In this document: piece by piece, positions 51,342-59,735 of the stretch
Layout of the letters: every line of letters begins with the position of its first letter
How positions within the stretch are numbered: position 1 is the stretch's first letter
Assembly: GCF_000685235.1 (NCBI RefSeq)
Contig: NZ_ARYH01000001.1
Coordinates: 1,240,001 to 1,304,000 of the forward strand
Direction of reading: 5' to 3'
DNA length: 64,000 nucleotides
Source: Hyphomonas adhaerens MHS-3
GTDB lineage: Bacteria; Pseudomonadota; Alphaproteobacteria; Caulobacterales; Hyphomonadaceae
The notes under the pieces: generated by a model
The model's input: the letters and a program-made list of their open reading frames with translations, nothing else
Told to the model about the DNA's origin: nothing
Database searches by the model: none
Translations under genes and position numbers: made by a program

Positions 51342-51390
51342 GTTAACTATTTCTTCAACTTATCGCTTGAAGTCTTGTTAACGAGTTAAC
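51342..51390. promoter_or_regulatory. Cluster of TTAAC boxes between fliI and flgB
   Basis: This divergent gap contains three GTTAAC hexamers: at 51342-51347, 51377-51382 and 51385-51390, the last two in the form GTTAACGAGTTAAC. The first also begins a TTAA-N7-TTCA pattern, one base from TTAA-N7-TTAA. The arrangement suggests a shared regulator of fliI and the flgB operon, with CtrA as the best candidate from Caulobacterales biology. Confidence 0.45.
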
Positions 51391-51405
51391 CAAGACGAGT
51401 CTGTC

Positions 51406-51762
51406 ATGATTTCCCAGCTTCCGCTTTTTGAAATCTACGGCGCAATGGCACGTTACGCCGCGGAGAGCCAGAAGGTCAGCGCGACCAATATCGCGCATGC
51501 CGACGAACCCGGCTACAAGGCCAAACAACTTGAGTCTTTCGAGTCCTATCTTGCGCGCGCCTCCAATAGCGCTGCGCACACAGGGCTGAATACGTCATTT
51601 AAAGTCGTCGAGACGAACGGACCCGTCTCGCCCAGCGGCAATTCGGTCAGCATCGAGATGGAAATGTTCAAATCGGCTGAGGCGGCCGGTCAACACGAAC
51701 AGGCGATGACGGTCTATTCCAAGTCGCTTGAGTTGCTGCGTACCGCGCTCGGAAAGTATTGA
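51406..51762 (+). CDS. flgB: Flagellar rod protein FlgB
   Basis: A 118-residue proximal rod subunit (LFEIYGAMARYAAESQKVSATNIAHADEPGYKAK in part; the NIAHADEPGYK motif is the family mark; C-terminal KSLELLRTALGKY). First gene of the plus-strand flgB-flhB unit. The DEPGYKAK variant replaces the common NTPGYKAR. Confidence 0.92.
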   Translation: MISQLPLFEIYGAMARYAAESQKVSATNIAHADEPGYKAKQLESFESYLARASNSAAHTGLNTSFKVVETNGPVSPSGNSVSIEMEMFKSAEAAGQHEQAMTVYSKSLELLRTALGKY

Positions 51763-51773
51763 GGGAGGTCTGA

Positions 51774-52157
51774 ATGAACCCACTCAAACAAATCATGATG
51801 CAGGCCGTTTCCGGCATGTCGCTGGAACAGCAGCGTGTCACGGTGGCGTCGGAGAACATCTCGAACGTCGACACCCCCGGATACCGCCGCAAACTTTTGC
51901 TGCAGGAAGCGCTCCCCGGGACGGGGGCGGATTTTGCGGCGACCAAGGTCATGCTGGATGAGACACCGGGTCAGAGGGAGTATGACCCGTCCAATCCGAT
52001 GGCCGATGACGACGGTTACGTCACCATGTCCAACGTTTCCCTGATTACGGAAATGGCGGACTTGCGTGATGCCAACCGCACCTACGAGGCCAATCTGAAC
52101 TCGTTTCAGCAGGCCCGCACGATGTACCAGTCATTGCTGGATGTTCTACGCCGCTGA
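51774..52157 (+). CDS. flgC: Flagellar rod protein FlgC
   Basis: A 127-residue rod protein: N-terminal SGMSLEQQRVTVASENISNVDTPGYRRKL (in part) and C-terminal ANRTYEANLNSFQQARTMYQSLLDVLRR (in part), both typical. It is 11 bases downstream of flgB and assembles with FlgB, FlgF and FliE. Confidence 0.93.
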   Translation: MNPLKQIMMQAVSGMSLEQQRVTVASENISNVDTPGYRRKLLLQEALPGTGADFAATKVMLDETPGQREYDPSNPMADDDGYVTMSNVSLITEMADLRDANRTYEANLNSFQQARTMYQSLLDVLRR

Positions 52158-52180
52158 TGCGGTAAGAGGGGAGATGGGTT

Positions 52181-52486
52181 ATGTCGACAGTGGGGTTCAA
52201 CGCCTATACGGCGCTTAATACCGCGCGCCCTGCAGACGCCGCCGGTTCGGCTGGCGCTGCCGCGAAAACAGGCGACGACAAGAATGTCGTAGCGGAGGGA
52301 ATTTCCGACTTCCGTGCGGCGCTGCAGCAGGCGGAAGGCGCCGCGGTGGACACGGCTGTGTCCGGTGCCGATCCGCATGCCATGGTTGCTGCGCTCGCCA
52401 ATGCCGAGATGATGCTCGACGCTGCCGTGACGATCCGTGACAAAGTGGTCGAGGCTTACCAGGAACTGCTGCGGATGCCGGTCTGA
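52181..52486 (+). CDS. fliE: Flagellar MS-ring/rod junction protein FliE
   Basis: A 101-residue FliE: a short variable head and the C-terminal helices with DPHAMVAALANAEMMLDAAVTIRDKVVEAYQELLRMPV (residues 64-101), the conserved export and rod-contact part. It joins the FliF ring to the rod. 23 bases after flgC; GGGGAG upstream of the ATG. Confidence 0.9.
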   Translation: MSTVGFNAYTALNTARPADAAGSAGAAAKTGDDKNVVAEGISDFRAALQQAEGAAVDTAVSGADPHAMVAALANAEMMLDAAVTIRDKVVEAYQELLRMPV

Positions 52487-52502
52487 GGCCGGAGGGTGCG
52501 GC

Positions 52503-52766
52503 ATGTCTGAAGCGGAAATCTTCGAGGTTCTCAGGGCGCATATATGGGGCGCCGCCATGATGGCTCTGCCGATCCTGGTGACGACGCTGATCCTTGGGTT
52601 TGTGATCGGTCTTCTGCAGGCGCTGACCTCCATCCAGGAGATGACGCTGACCTTCATTCCCAAGATCTTTGCTGTCGTCGTCGTGTTTTTCCTGTCGCTT
52701 GGTTACATGACCCGCATCGCACTTGATCTTTTTAACAATTACGTCCTGCCGCTCATTTCAGAATAG
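52503..52766 (+). CDS. fliQ: Flagellar export gate protein FliQ
   Basis: An 87-residue, two-helix membrane protein (MMALPILVTTLILGFVIGLLQALTSIQEMTLTFIPKI in part) with the FliQ signature IGLLQALTSIQEMTLTF. Its helical hairpins complete the FliP-FliR gate. The ATG at 52503 follows the fliE stop by 16 bases. Confidence 0.93.
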   Translation: MSEAEIFEVLRAHIWGAAMMALPILVTTLILGFVIGLLQALTSIQEMTLTFIPKIFAVVVVFFLSLGYMTRIALDLFNNYVLPLISE

Positions 52767-52774
52767 GCCCCGCC

Positions 52775-54853
52775 GTGGATACAAAGAAACTTTTCGGGCT
52801 GTCGAACCCAACCGCGCTTCTGGCAATCGGTCTGATGATGGTCATCCTGGTGATGGTGCTGCCTGTACCGGCCTGGGTGATGGACATTGGACTGACCTGT
52901 TCGTTTGCTTTCGCGATCCTGATTTTCACGACATCGATCTTCATCGAGAAGCCTTTGGACTTCTCATCCTTTCCCAGCGTGTTGCTTGCCTCGCTGATCC
53001 TGCGGCTTGCATTGAACGTGTCTTCGACCAAGCTGATCATCGGCGATGGTCATACGGGTACGGATGCTGCTGGCGGCGTGATCCAGGGCTTCGCCATGTT
53101 CATCATGGGCGGCAATCTGTTTGTGGGCCTCGTTGTCTTCGGCGTTTTGGTGATCGTGAACTTCATGGTTATCACCAAGGGCGCAGGCCGTATGGCCGAA
53201 GTCGGCGCCCGCTTCGCCCTTGACGCCATGCCAGGCAAGCAGCTGGCCATCGACTCAGACCTTGCTGTTGGGGCCATTTCGCACGAAGAGGCCAAGCAGC
53301 GCCGGCAGAAAGAACAGGAAGAAGCCGCATTCCTCGGCTCTCTGGATGGTGCTTCAAAGTTCGTGAAGGGCGACGCCATCGCGGGCCTGCTGATTACCGC
53401 GCTGAACCTGCTGGCAGGTATCGGTATCGGTTTGACCGTGCACCATCTCAGCTTCTCTGAAGCCCTCAGCAATTACTCGATCCTGACCGTCGGTGATGGT
53501 CTTGTTTCCCAGATCCCGGCCGTGATCGTCTCCGTCGCTGCCGCGCTCCTTCTGTCGAAGGGGAGGGAAGACGGCGCCATCGATCTCGCGCTGGTGGCGC
53601 AACTGGGCGCCAACGCAACGGCGCTTTTCATCGTTTCCGGCATTCTTGGCGTGTTTGCGCTGTTCCCGGGGCTGCCCTTCATTCCATTCATGCTGGCTGC
53701 AATCGGCTTCGCGACGGCTGCCTGGTTCATTCACCAGAAGCACCAGAAAGTGGAAGCCGACAAGGAACTGGCGCTGGAGGAGAACGTTCCTGAGCCGATC
53801 AAGTTTGGCGACTCCATTCACTCCGATGAGATCCACCTCGAAGTCGCGCCGGATCTCGTGAACCTTGTCCTCCTGGGCGACAACGGATTTGAAAGCAGGA
53901 TCCAGAAGATCAGGCGGTACATTGCCGAGGAATACGGCTTTGTCCTTCCGCCGATCCGGATGACGGACAATCCGATCCTGAAAAAGAACGAGTACCGCAT
54001 CCGCATTCAGGGCGTCAGGATCGATTCCGGCTTCTTGCGGCCGGGCTCCGTTCTGGCGCTGCTCGAAGATGACCAACTGCCGCATCTCGATGGCGAGAAA
54101 GTCAAGGAACCGGTCTACAAGGCGGCTGCACGGTGGCTCTCCTCCGGTAAGAAACAGGAACTGGCCGCCTCCGGAATCCCCGCTGTCGACCCGATCGAAG
54201 TGCTTGCCACGCACATGTTGGAAGTGATCCAGTCGAACTTCTCATTGATCTTCACCCGCATGGTGATGCTCGACACGCTGGACGCGCTGACCAAGGTGTC
54301 CGACCCTGAGCGTGCCGCTTCCAATCGCCGGTTCCTGGACGAGTACATCCCCGGCAAGGTTACACCGGAGCTGCTGCTGTCTGTTATCCGTCTGCTGCTG
54401 GAAGAGCGCGTCTCGATCCGCAATCTGTTCCTCATCGTCGAGACCCTGGCCGAAGCCAAGCAGGCGGGCGCGAACATCCAGAAGTCTGTCGAAATGGTGC
54501 GCCAGCGGCTCGCCTTCCAGATTGTCGACCGCCTCCAGGACGAGCAGGGCCGCCTCCCGCTGGTCCAGCTTTCCACCAATTGGGAGCAGAAATTTGCCCA
54601 GTACGAAATCACAAATGAAAACGGTAACAGCGACATTGCGTTGCCGCCGGAACTGTTTGGTGAGCTGACGAATCTGGTCCAGACAAAACTGAATGAAGCG
54701 GCCCGCAAAGGTGTGATTGCATCTGTCGCGACAACTTCGCGCCGGCGCCGCTTCCTGCAGACCGTGCTCGTCAGCAAAGGCATTCGCAATGCCGTGTTGG
54801 CCTATGAGGAAATCAACGCCAAGACGAAGCCCTATATCATCGGCGTTGTCTGA
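52775..54853 (+). CDS. flhA: Flagellar export gate protein FlhA
   Basis: A 692-residue export protein. The N-terminal half has about eight membrane helices (from GLMMVILVMVLPVPAWVMDI) with the FHIPEP-type conserved loops SSTKLIIGDGHTGTDAAGGVIQGF and NFMVITKGAGRMAEVGARFALD (in part); residues 350-692 are the cytoplasmic nonameric ring that receives chaperone-substrate pairs. GTG start 8 bases after fliQ. Its stop overlaps fliR by one base. Confidence 0.95.
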   Translation: MDTKKLFGLSNPTALLAIGLMMVILVMVLPVPAWVMDIGLTCSFAFAILIFTTSIFIEKPLDFSSFPSVLLASLILRLALNVSSTKLIIGDGHTGTDAAGGVIQGFAMFIMGGNLFVGLVVFGVLVIVNFMVITKGAGRMAEVGARFALDAMPGKQLAIDSDLAVGAISHEEAKQRRQKEQEEAAFLGSLDGASKFVKGDAIAGLLITALNLLAGIGIGLTVHHLSFSEALSNYSILTVGDGLVSQIPAVIVSVAAALLLSKGREDGAIDLALVAQLGANATALFIVSGILGVFALFPGLPFIPFMLAAIGFATAAWFIHQKHQKVEADKELALEENVPEPIKFGDSIHSDEIHLEVAPDLVNLVLLGDNGFESRIQKIRRYIAEEYGFVLPPIRMTDNPILKKNEYRIRIQGVRIDSGFLRPGSVLALLEDDQLPHLDGEKVKEPVYKAAARWLSSGKKQELAASGIPAVDPIEVLATHMLEVIQSNFSLIFTRMVMLDTLDALTKVSDPERAASNRRFLDEYIPGKVTPELLLSVIRLLLEERVSIRNLFLIVETLAEAKQAGANIQKSVEMVRQRLAFQIVDRLQDEQGRLPLVQLSTNWEQKFAQYEITNENGNSDIALPPELFGELTNLVQTKLNEAARKGVIASVATTSRRRRFLQTVLVSKGIRNAVLAYEEINAKTKPYIIGVV

Positions 54854-55608
54854 TGCTGGGGGGCTTGCCCGTCCCGGACGCATTATCCACCTGGATCGCA
54901 CTGGTCATGGTGATTGTCGCCCGGCTGAGCTTTATCGTCTTCTTCATGCCGGGCATCGGCGAACAGACGGTTCCGCTTCAGATGCGGGTGATGATCCTGC
55001 TCGCGCTCTCCGCCATGTTTTCGATATCCGGGTTCATTGCGCCACCGCCGGCCGATTCATTCGCTTCATATGCGGGCGTGCTGGCAACGGAGGTGGCTAT
55101 CGGTTTCTCCCTTGGCGTGGTGATGCGGGTCACCATCTGGATGCTCAGCATTGCCGGCACCGTGATTTCACAATCCATTGGATTGTCACAGCTCCTGGGG
55201 ATTGCGCTGGAGCATGAACAGCAGACCATGACGGCCAATTTGCTGTCGATGGCAGGGGCGGCGCTTTTGCTGTCAGCAGATTTTCATATCAAGGCGATTG
55301 CGAGCCTGCTGCGTCTTTATACGGATGTGCCGATCGGGGCGCTGGAAGCAATGAACCAGGATATGCTGGTCCAGGCGTTCCTGTCGGCTTTCGGGCTTGC
55401 GATCATGCTGGCCTGGCCGTTTGTGGCAGTGAACCTGCTGTACAATATTTGCCTTGGTTTCATCAACAAGGCGCTGCCTTCGCTGATGGTGGCATTTGTC
55501 GGCGCGCCGCTGATGATCGGCGCCGGTATTATCCTTCTGGCGTTGTCGATCATGGGCATGCTGGTGGTGTGGGAAGGCCGCATACCTGATATCGTCGTCT
55601 GGCAGTGA
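54853..55608 (+). CDS. fliR: Flagellar export gate protein FliR
   Basis: A 251-residue membrane protein with about six helices. Conserved blocks: VIVARLSFIVFFMPGIGEQTVPLQ, ATEVAIGFSLGVVMR and SQSIGLSQLLGIALEHEQQT. It completes the FliP-FliQ-FliR gate. Starts at the last base of the flhA stop and ends 8 bases before flhB. Confidence 0.93.
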   Translation: MLGGLPVPDALSTWIALVMVIVARLSFIVFFMPGIGEQTVPLQMRVMILLALSAMFSISGFIAPPPADSFASYAGVLATEVAIGFSLGVVMRVTIWMLSIAGTVISQSIGLSQLLGIALEHEQQTMTANLLSMAGAALLLSADFHIKAIASLLRLYTDVPIGALEAMNQDMLVQAFLSAFGLAIMLAWPFVAVNLLYNICLGFINKALPSLMVAFVGAPLMIGAGIILLALSIMGMLVVWEGRIPDIVVWQ

Positions 55609-55616
55609 GGTAGATC

Positions 55617-56693
55617 ATGGCCGAGCAGGAATCAGACAGCGGCGAAAAGGAATTCGAGGCCACCGAGCAGCGCCGCCAGCAGGCGCGTGAGGAAGGCAAT
55701 GTTCCGCAGTCGAAGGAAGCCAATACTCTGGCATTGATCGTCGGCACCATGGTGGCGGCAGTCGTCCTGCAGTTGGCCATCGGCAATTCGGTGTTCCAGG
55801 ACTTTTCGTCGATGTTGTACCACGCGGATTCCTTCTCGGAAGACATCTTCGATTCGGGAGGGAGCGAGACCCGCAGCTGGCTGTCCACGACCCTCATCAA
55901 GTTTGCCCCGGTGCTTCTCATCCTTGGCGCGATTGTCATGCTGGCGCTCATTGCCCAGCGCTCCATCTCTTTTTCAGCAAAGAAGATTCAGGCGGATCCA
56001 AAAAAACTGTCACCCTTCGAAAACATCAAGAAAAAGTATGGCGCGAAAGGCTTGCTGGATTTCCTGAAAGACACGGTAAAACTGATATTTGCGGCGACCA
56101 TTGCCATCGTCTTTCTCGTGCAGCTCGCCCAGGACTATTACGCCTCCAGCGCCATTCAGCAGGGCCAGTTCGCCGAATTCACGTTTGCGCAGGTGCTCAA
56201 ACTTATCTTTTGGTTCCTCTTGTTCCAGTTCGTGCTCGCGGCAATTGACCTGCCACTGCAGCGCCGGCTTCACGCCAACCAACTGAAGATGACGCGTGAG
56301 GACATGAAAAAGGAACTCAAACAGTCCGAGGGGGATCCCCAACTTAAGCAGCAACGCCGCCAGAAAGCACAGAAAATATCGCGCGGCCAAATGCTGACCA
56401 ATGTGAAGGATGCGACTGTGGTCATGGTCAACCCGGAGCATTATGCCGTCGCGCTGAAATGGGACCCTGACTCCAGCAAGGCACCTGTCTGCGTGGCCAA
56501 GGGTGTCGACCATCTCGCGGCGCGCATCCGTGAGGTTGCCACAGCGAACAACGTGCCGATCTATCGGGATCCGCCAGCTGCCCGGTCGATGTACGGCCTT
56601 GTCGAGGTGGACGAAGAAATCCGCCCCGAACACTTTGCCGCTGTGGCTGCCGCGATCAATTTCGTCGAACGTGTGAAAAGGCACATGGAGTAG
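55617..56693 (+). CDS. flhB: Flagellar export specificity switch protein FlhB
   Basis: A 358-residue protein: N-terminal acidic head (ESDSGEKEFEATEQRRQQAREEGNVPQSKE in part), four membrane helices (about 40-220) and a cytoplasmic domain with the autocleavage loop at residues 272-275. Here the loop reads NPEH instead of NPTH (MVNPEHYAVALKWDPD). Asn-Pro, which carry out the cleavage chemistry, are kept. It changes export from rod/hook to filament subunits with FliK. Confidence 0.93.
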   Translation: MAEQESDSGEKEFEATEQRRQQAREEGNVPQSKEANTLALIVGTMVAAVVLQLAIGNSVFQDFSSMLYHADSFSEDIFDSGGSETRSWLSTTLIKFAPVLLILGAIVMLALIAQRSISFSAKKIQADPKKLSPFENIKKKYGAKGLLDFLKDTVKLIFAATIAIVFLVQLAQDYYASSAIQQGQFAEFTFAQVLKLIFWFLLFQFVLAAIDLPLQRRLHANQLKMTREDMKKELKQSEGDPQLKQQRRQKAQKISRGQMLTNVKDATVVMVNPEHYAVALKWDPDSSKAPVCVAKGVDHLAARIREVATANNVPIYRDPPAARSMYGLVEVDEEIRPEHFAAVAAAINFVERVKRHME

Positions 56694-56696
56694 GGG

Positions 56697-57032
56697 ATGG
56701 CGCAAAAAGGCCCGCCCCTTCAGAAGCTTGTTGCCCTCAAACGCCAGCGGGCCGAGCAGCACCTGCTCAGCGTGCAGCAGGAGCTCACCGCGCTGAAGAC
56801 AGACTTGCAGCGGCTCGAAGCGGACCTGGCCTCACTCAATGGCGAGGCGGGCGGGATCGAGTCGCATATCCTGTCCTATGAGCACGGATACGCGCAGCGC
56901 CAGACCTTCGCCATTCAGGCCTGCCGCGCGAAGATCGCCGAGAAGGAAACGGAATTCAGTGCCGCCCGCGAAGCTCTGAAACGGGCCTTCGATTCCGAAG
57001 ACCGCCTGCGCCGGGAGGGCGGCCGACCCTGA
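56697..57032 (+). CDS. Small coiled-coil protein, FliJ-like
   Basis: A 111-residue protein that is almost wholly coiled coil (LVALKRQRAEQHLLSVQQELTALK, then AKIAEKETEFSAAREALKRAF). Size, heptad pattern and position right after flhB fit the FliJ family of export stalk proteins, but FliJ is too variable to be certain. Three bases separate it from flhB. Last gene of the flagellar cluster. Confidence 0.6.
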   Translation: MAQKGPPLQKLVALKRQRAEQHLLSVQQELTALKTDLQRLEADLASLNGEAGGIESHILSYEHGYAQRQTFAIQACRAKIAEKETEFSAAREALKRAFDSEDRLRREGGRP

Positions 57033-57077
57033 CCGCGGTGCTTGATCTTTGACAGCCAGCTCGCCACAAGACCGCCC

Positions 57078-58052
57078 ATGATCGACTATCGTTTCTCCGT
57101 GGCCCCCATGATGGACTGGACCGATCGGCATTGCCGGGCATTTCACCGGTGCCTGTCGAAACGGGCCTTGCTCTGGACGGAGATGGTGACGGCGGATGCC
57201 GTGATCCATGGCAACCGGCAACGCTTGATTGGCTTCAGTGAGGCCGAGCACCTGCTTGTCCTGCAGCTCGGCGGGAGCGACCCGCAGAAGCTGGCCGAGG
57301 CGGCGCGCATCGCCGAAGGCTTCGGCTATAACGAGGTAAACCTCAATTGCGGGTGCCCGTCCGACCGGGTGCAGTCGGGCGCGTTCGGCGCGTGCCTGAT
57401 GGCGCAGCCGGATCTCGTGGCAGACTGCGTGGCCGCAATGAAGGCGGCGGTGTCCATTCCTGTCACCGTGAAGTGCCGGATCGCCATTGACGATTTGCCG
57501 GCGCGCGAGACCCTGTTCACCTTTATCGACAAGGTGTCTGCGGCCGGGTGCGAGGTCTTCACCGTGCATGCCCGGAAGGCCTGGCTGAAAGGGCTTTCGC
57601 CGAAAGAGAACCGGGACATTCCCCCGCTCGATTATGAGCTGGTCGCCGATCTGAAAACGGCCCGGCCGGACCTGACCATCATTCTGAATGGCGGCATTCC
57701 TGACATTGCGGCGTGTGCGGAGCATCTGAAGCGCTTCGATGGCGTCATGCTTGGACGGGCAGCTTACCAGACGCCCGCCATTCTGGGGGAGGTCGATGCA
57801 ACCCTCTTCGGGCAGGGGGAGGTCGTTTCGCCGTTCGAGGCGGTGGAGGCTTATCGCCCCTATATGGCGGCACGCCTGGACGCAGGGGACGGACTGCATG
57901 GCATGACCCGTCACATGCTGGGTCTCTTCAATGGCCGGCCGGGCGCGCGCCTGTGGCGGCGGACCCTGTCGGAACGGGCGCCGCGTGATGGGGCGGGGCT
58001 GGACGTGCTCGATGCCGCGCTGGACGCCGTGAAGGATCGCGCCCCGGCCTGA
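57078..58052 (+). CDS. dusA: tRNA-dihydrouridine(20/20a) synthase DusA
   Basis: A 324-residue FMN enzyme that reduces uridine at positions 20/20a of tRNA. TIM barrel with APMMDWTDRHCRAF at the N-terminus, LQLGGSDPQKLAEAARIAEGFGYNEVNLNCGCPSDRVQSG (middle; catalytic Cys in GCPSDRV) and MLGRAAYQTP near the phosphate site. The ATG at 57078 begins shortly before the conserved RFSVAPMM; an in-frame TTG at 57042 is less likely. Confidence 0.9.
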   Translation: MIDYRFSVAPMMDWTDRHCRAFHRCLSKRALLWTEMVTADAVIHGNRQRLIGFSEAEHLLVLQLGGSDPQKLAEAARIAEGFGYNEVNLNCGCPSDRVQSGAFGACLMAQPDLVADCVAAMKAAVSIPVTVKCRIAIDDLPARETLFTFIDKVSAAGCEVFTVHARKAWLKGLSPKENRDIPPLDYELVADLKTARPDLTIILNGGIPDIAACAEHLKRFDGVMLGRAAYQTPAILGEVDATLFGQGEVVSPFEAVEAYRPYMAARLDAGDGLHGMTRHMLGLFNGRPGARLWRRTLSERAPRDGAGLDVLDAALDAVKDRAPA

Positions 58053-58121
58053 CACCAAATTTGTTCTTTATTTGTTCGGGTCTGCGTGTTAACCATTTTC
58101 CCGCTGGAAGGGAAACGGGCG

Positions 58122-59669
58122 ATGGTCTGCAGGGTCACCACATTTGCATTTGAGGGCGTGGATGCGCAGCCCGTTGATGTTCAGGTACAACTCACGGGCG
58201 GAAATCCGAATTTCCATATTGTCGGCCTGCCGGACAAGGCCGTTGGCGAAAGCCGGGAGCGTGTGCGCGCCGCTTTTGCGTCGCTTGGGCTCGCTTTGCC
58301 GCCGAAGCGTGTAATCGTAAATCTTGCCCCTGCGGACCTGCCCAAGGAGGGCAGCCATTACGACCTTGCCATCGCGCTCGCCATGCTGGCCATCATGGGG
58401 GTGATCCCGGCCGACCAGCTGGACGGTTATGCCGCCATAGGGGAACTGTCGCTCGATGGCGGCCTTGGGGAAACGGTTGGCGTCCTGCCTGCTGCCATGG
58501 CGGCGGAGTCGATGGATTTGCGGCTGATCTGCCCGGAAATCTGCGGTGCCGAGGCCGCCTGGGCCGGGGGCAGCGTGATTGCCGCGCGCAGCCTGATCGC
58601 CCTGATAAATCATTTTACCGGACGTGAAGCCATCGGAGCGCCCAAGGCGGGCCTGCTGGCTGAGCCGCCGCCCGGTCCTGACCTCAAAGATGTCAAAGGG
58701 CAGGAGGGCGCCAAGCGGGTATTGGAGATCGCCGCGGCGGGCGGGCACAACCTGCTGTTCTGCGGTCCGCCCGGTTCGGGCAAGTCGATGCTGGCCCAGC
58801 GCCTGCCGGGTCTGTTGCCGCCACTCAGTGCGCGGGAGCTGCTGGAGGTTTCGCAAATCCAGTCGATCTCCGGCCTGCTGGAACGTGGACGCCTGTCGCG
58901 CACGCGGCCTTTCCGGGCGCCGCACCATTCGGCCTCGATGGCGGCGCTGGTCGGCGGCGGGATCAAGGCGAAGCCGGGAGAGGTCTCGCTGGCGCATCAT
59001 GGTGTCCTGTTTCTGGATGAGCTGCCGGAATTTCCAGCCAATGTGCTCGATAGCCTGCGCCAGCCATTGGAGGCGGGGGAGGCTGTGGTGGCCAGGGCGA
59101 ACCGGCATGTGCGGTATCCCGCGCGGTTTCAGCTGATCGCGGCGATGAACCCGTGCCGGTGCGGGGGCGGCCCGGGGGCGGCTGCGTGTACGCGCGGACC
59201 CAGATGCGCACAGCAATACCAGTCCCGCCTGTCAGGCCCGTTCCTCGACCGGATTGATCTTTACTTCGACACGCCGCCCGTCACCGCCGTGGACCTCGCC
59301 TTGCCGCCGCCTTCCGAAGGCACTGCGAAAGCCCGCGCCCGTGTGGCGGTAGCGCGGAATATCCAGGCCGACCGGTTCGGCGAGACAGGGGACGATACGC
59401 GCCGGCCCGTCAACGCCGACGCCCCGCTGCCGGAACTGGAAAAAGTCGCCCGGCCCGACCCGCCGGGGGGCGCGTTGCTGGCGGATGCCGCAGGACGGCT
59501 GAACCTGACGGCGCGGGGCTATTCCCGCGTGCTGAAAGTCGCGCGAACGATTGCAGACCTCGACGGATCAGATGGTGTACGCCGCGTTCACATTGCCGAA
59601 GCCCTCTCTTACCGCCAGCGTCCGGCCGGGCAGGGGGAAGGGGTCAACGCGCAGGCCATGGCCCGTTAG
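58122..59669 (+). CDS. YifB/ComM-family AAA+ magnesium-chelatase-like protein
   Basis: A 515-residue protein with an N-terminal ChlI-like domain (VQVQLTGGNPNFHIVGLPDKAVGESRERVRAA in part), an AAA+ core with Walker A GPPGSGKSML at about 218-227 and Walker B VLFLDELPEF, and a C-terminal YifB domain. ComM, its best-studied relative, is a helicase that extends branch migration in natural transformation. The ATG at 58122 has a GGAAGGGAAACGGG purine stretch before it. A GTTAACCAT box lies at 58089 upstream. Confidence 0.9.
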   Translation: MVCRVTTFAFEGVDAQPVDVQVQLTGGNPNFHIVGLPDKAVGESRERVRAAFASLGLALPPKRVIVNLAPADLPKEGSHYDLAIALAMLAIMGVIPADQLDGYAAIGELSLDGGLGETVGVLPAAMAAESMDLRLICPEICGAEAAWAGGSVIAARSLIALINHFTGREAIGAPKAGLLAEPPPGPDLKDVKGQEGAKRVLEIAAAGGHNLLFCGPPGSGKSMLAQRLPGLLPPLSARELLEVSQIQSISGLLERGRLSRTRPFRAPHHSASMAALVGGGIKAKPGEVSLAHHGVLFLDELPEFPANVLDSLRQPLEAGEAVVARANRHVRYPARFQLIAAMNPCRCGGGPGAAACTRGPRCAQQYQSRLSGPFLDRIDLYFDTPPVTAVDLALPPPSEGTAKARARVAVARNIQADRFGETGDDTRRPVNADAPLPELEKVARPDPPGGALLADAAGRLNLTARGYSRVLKVARTIADLDGSDGVRRVHIAEALSYRQRPAGQGEGVNAQAMAR

Positions 59670-59735
59670 GAAACCGGCCGCGAAACGTGTGGCCGATTTA
59701 AACAATTCCTAAAGCGTCTGCTGCAGGATGCCTCC

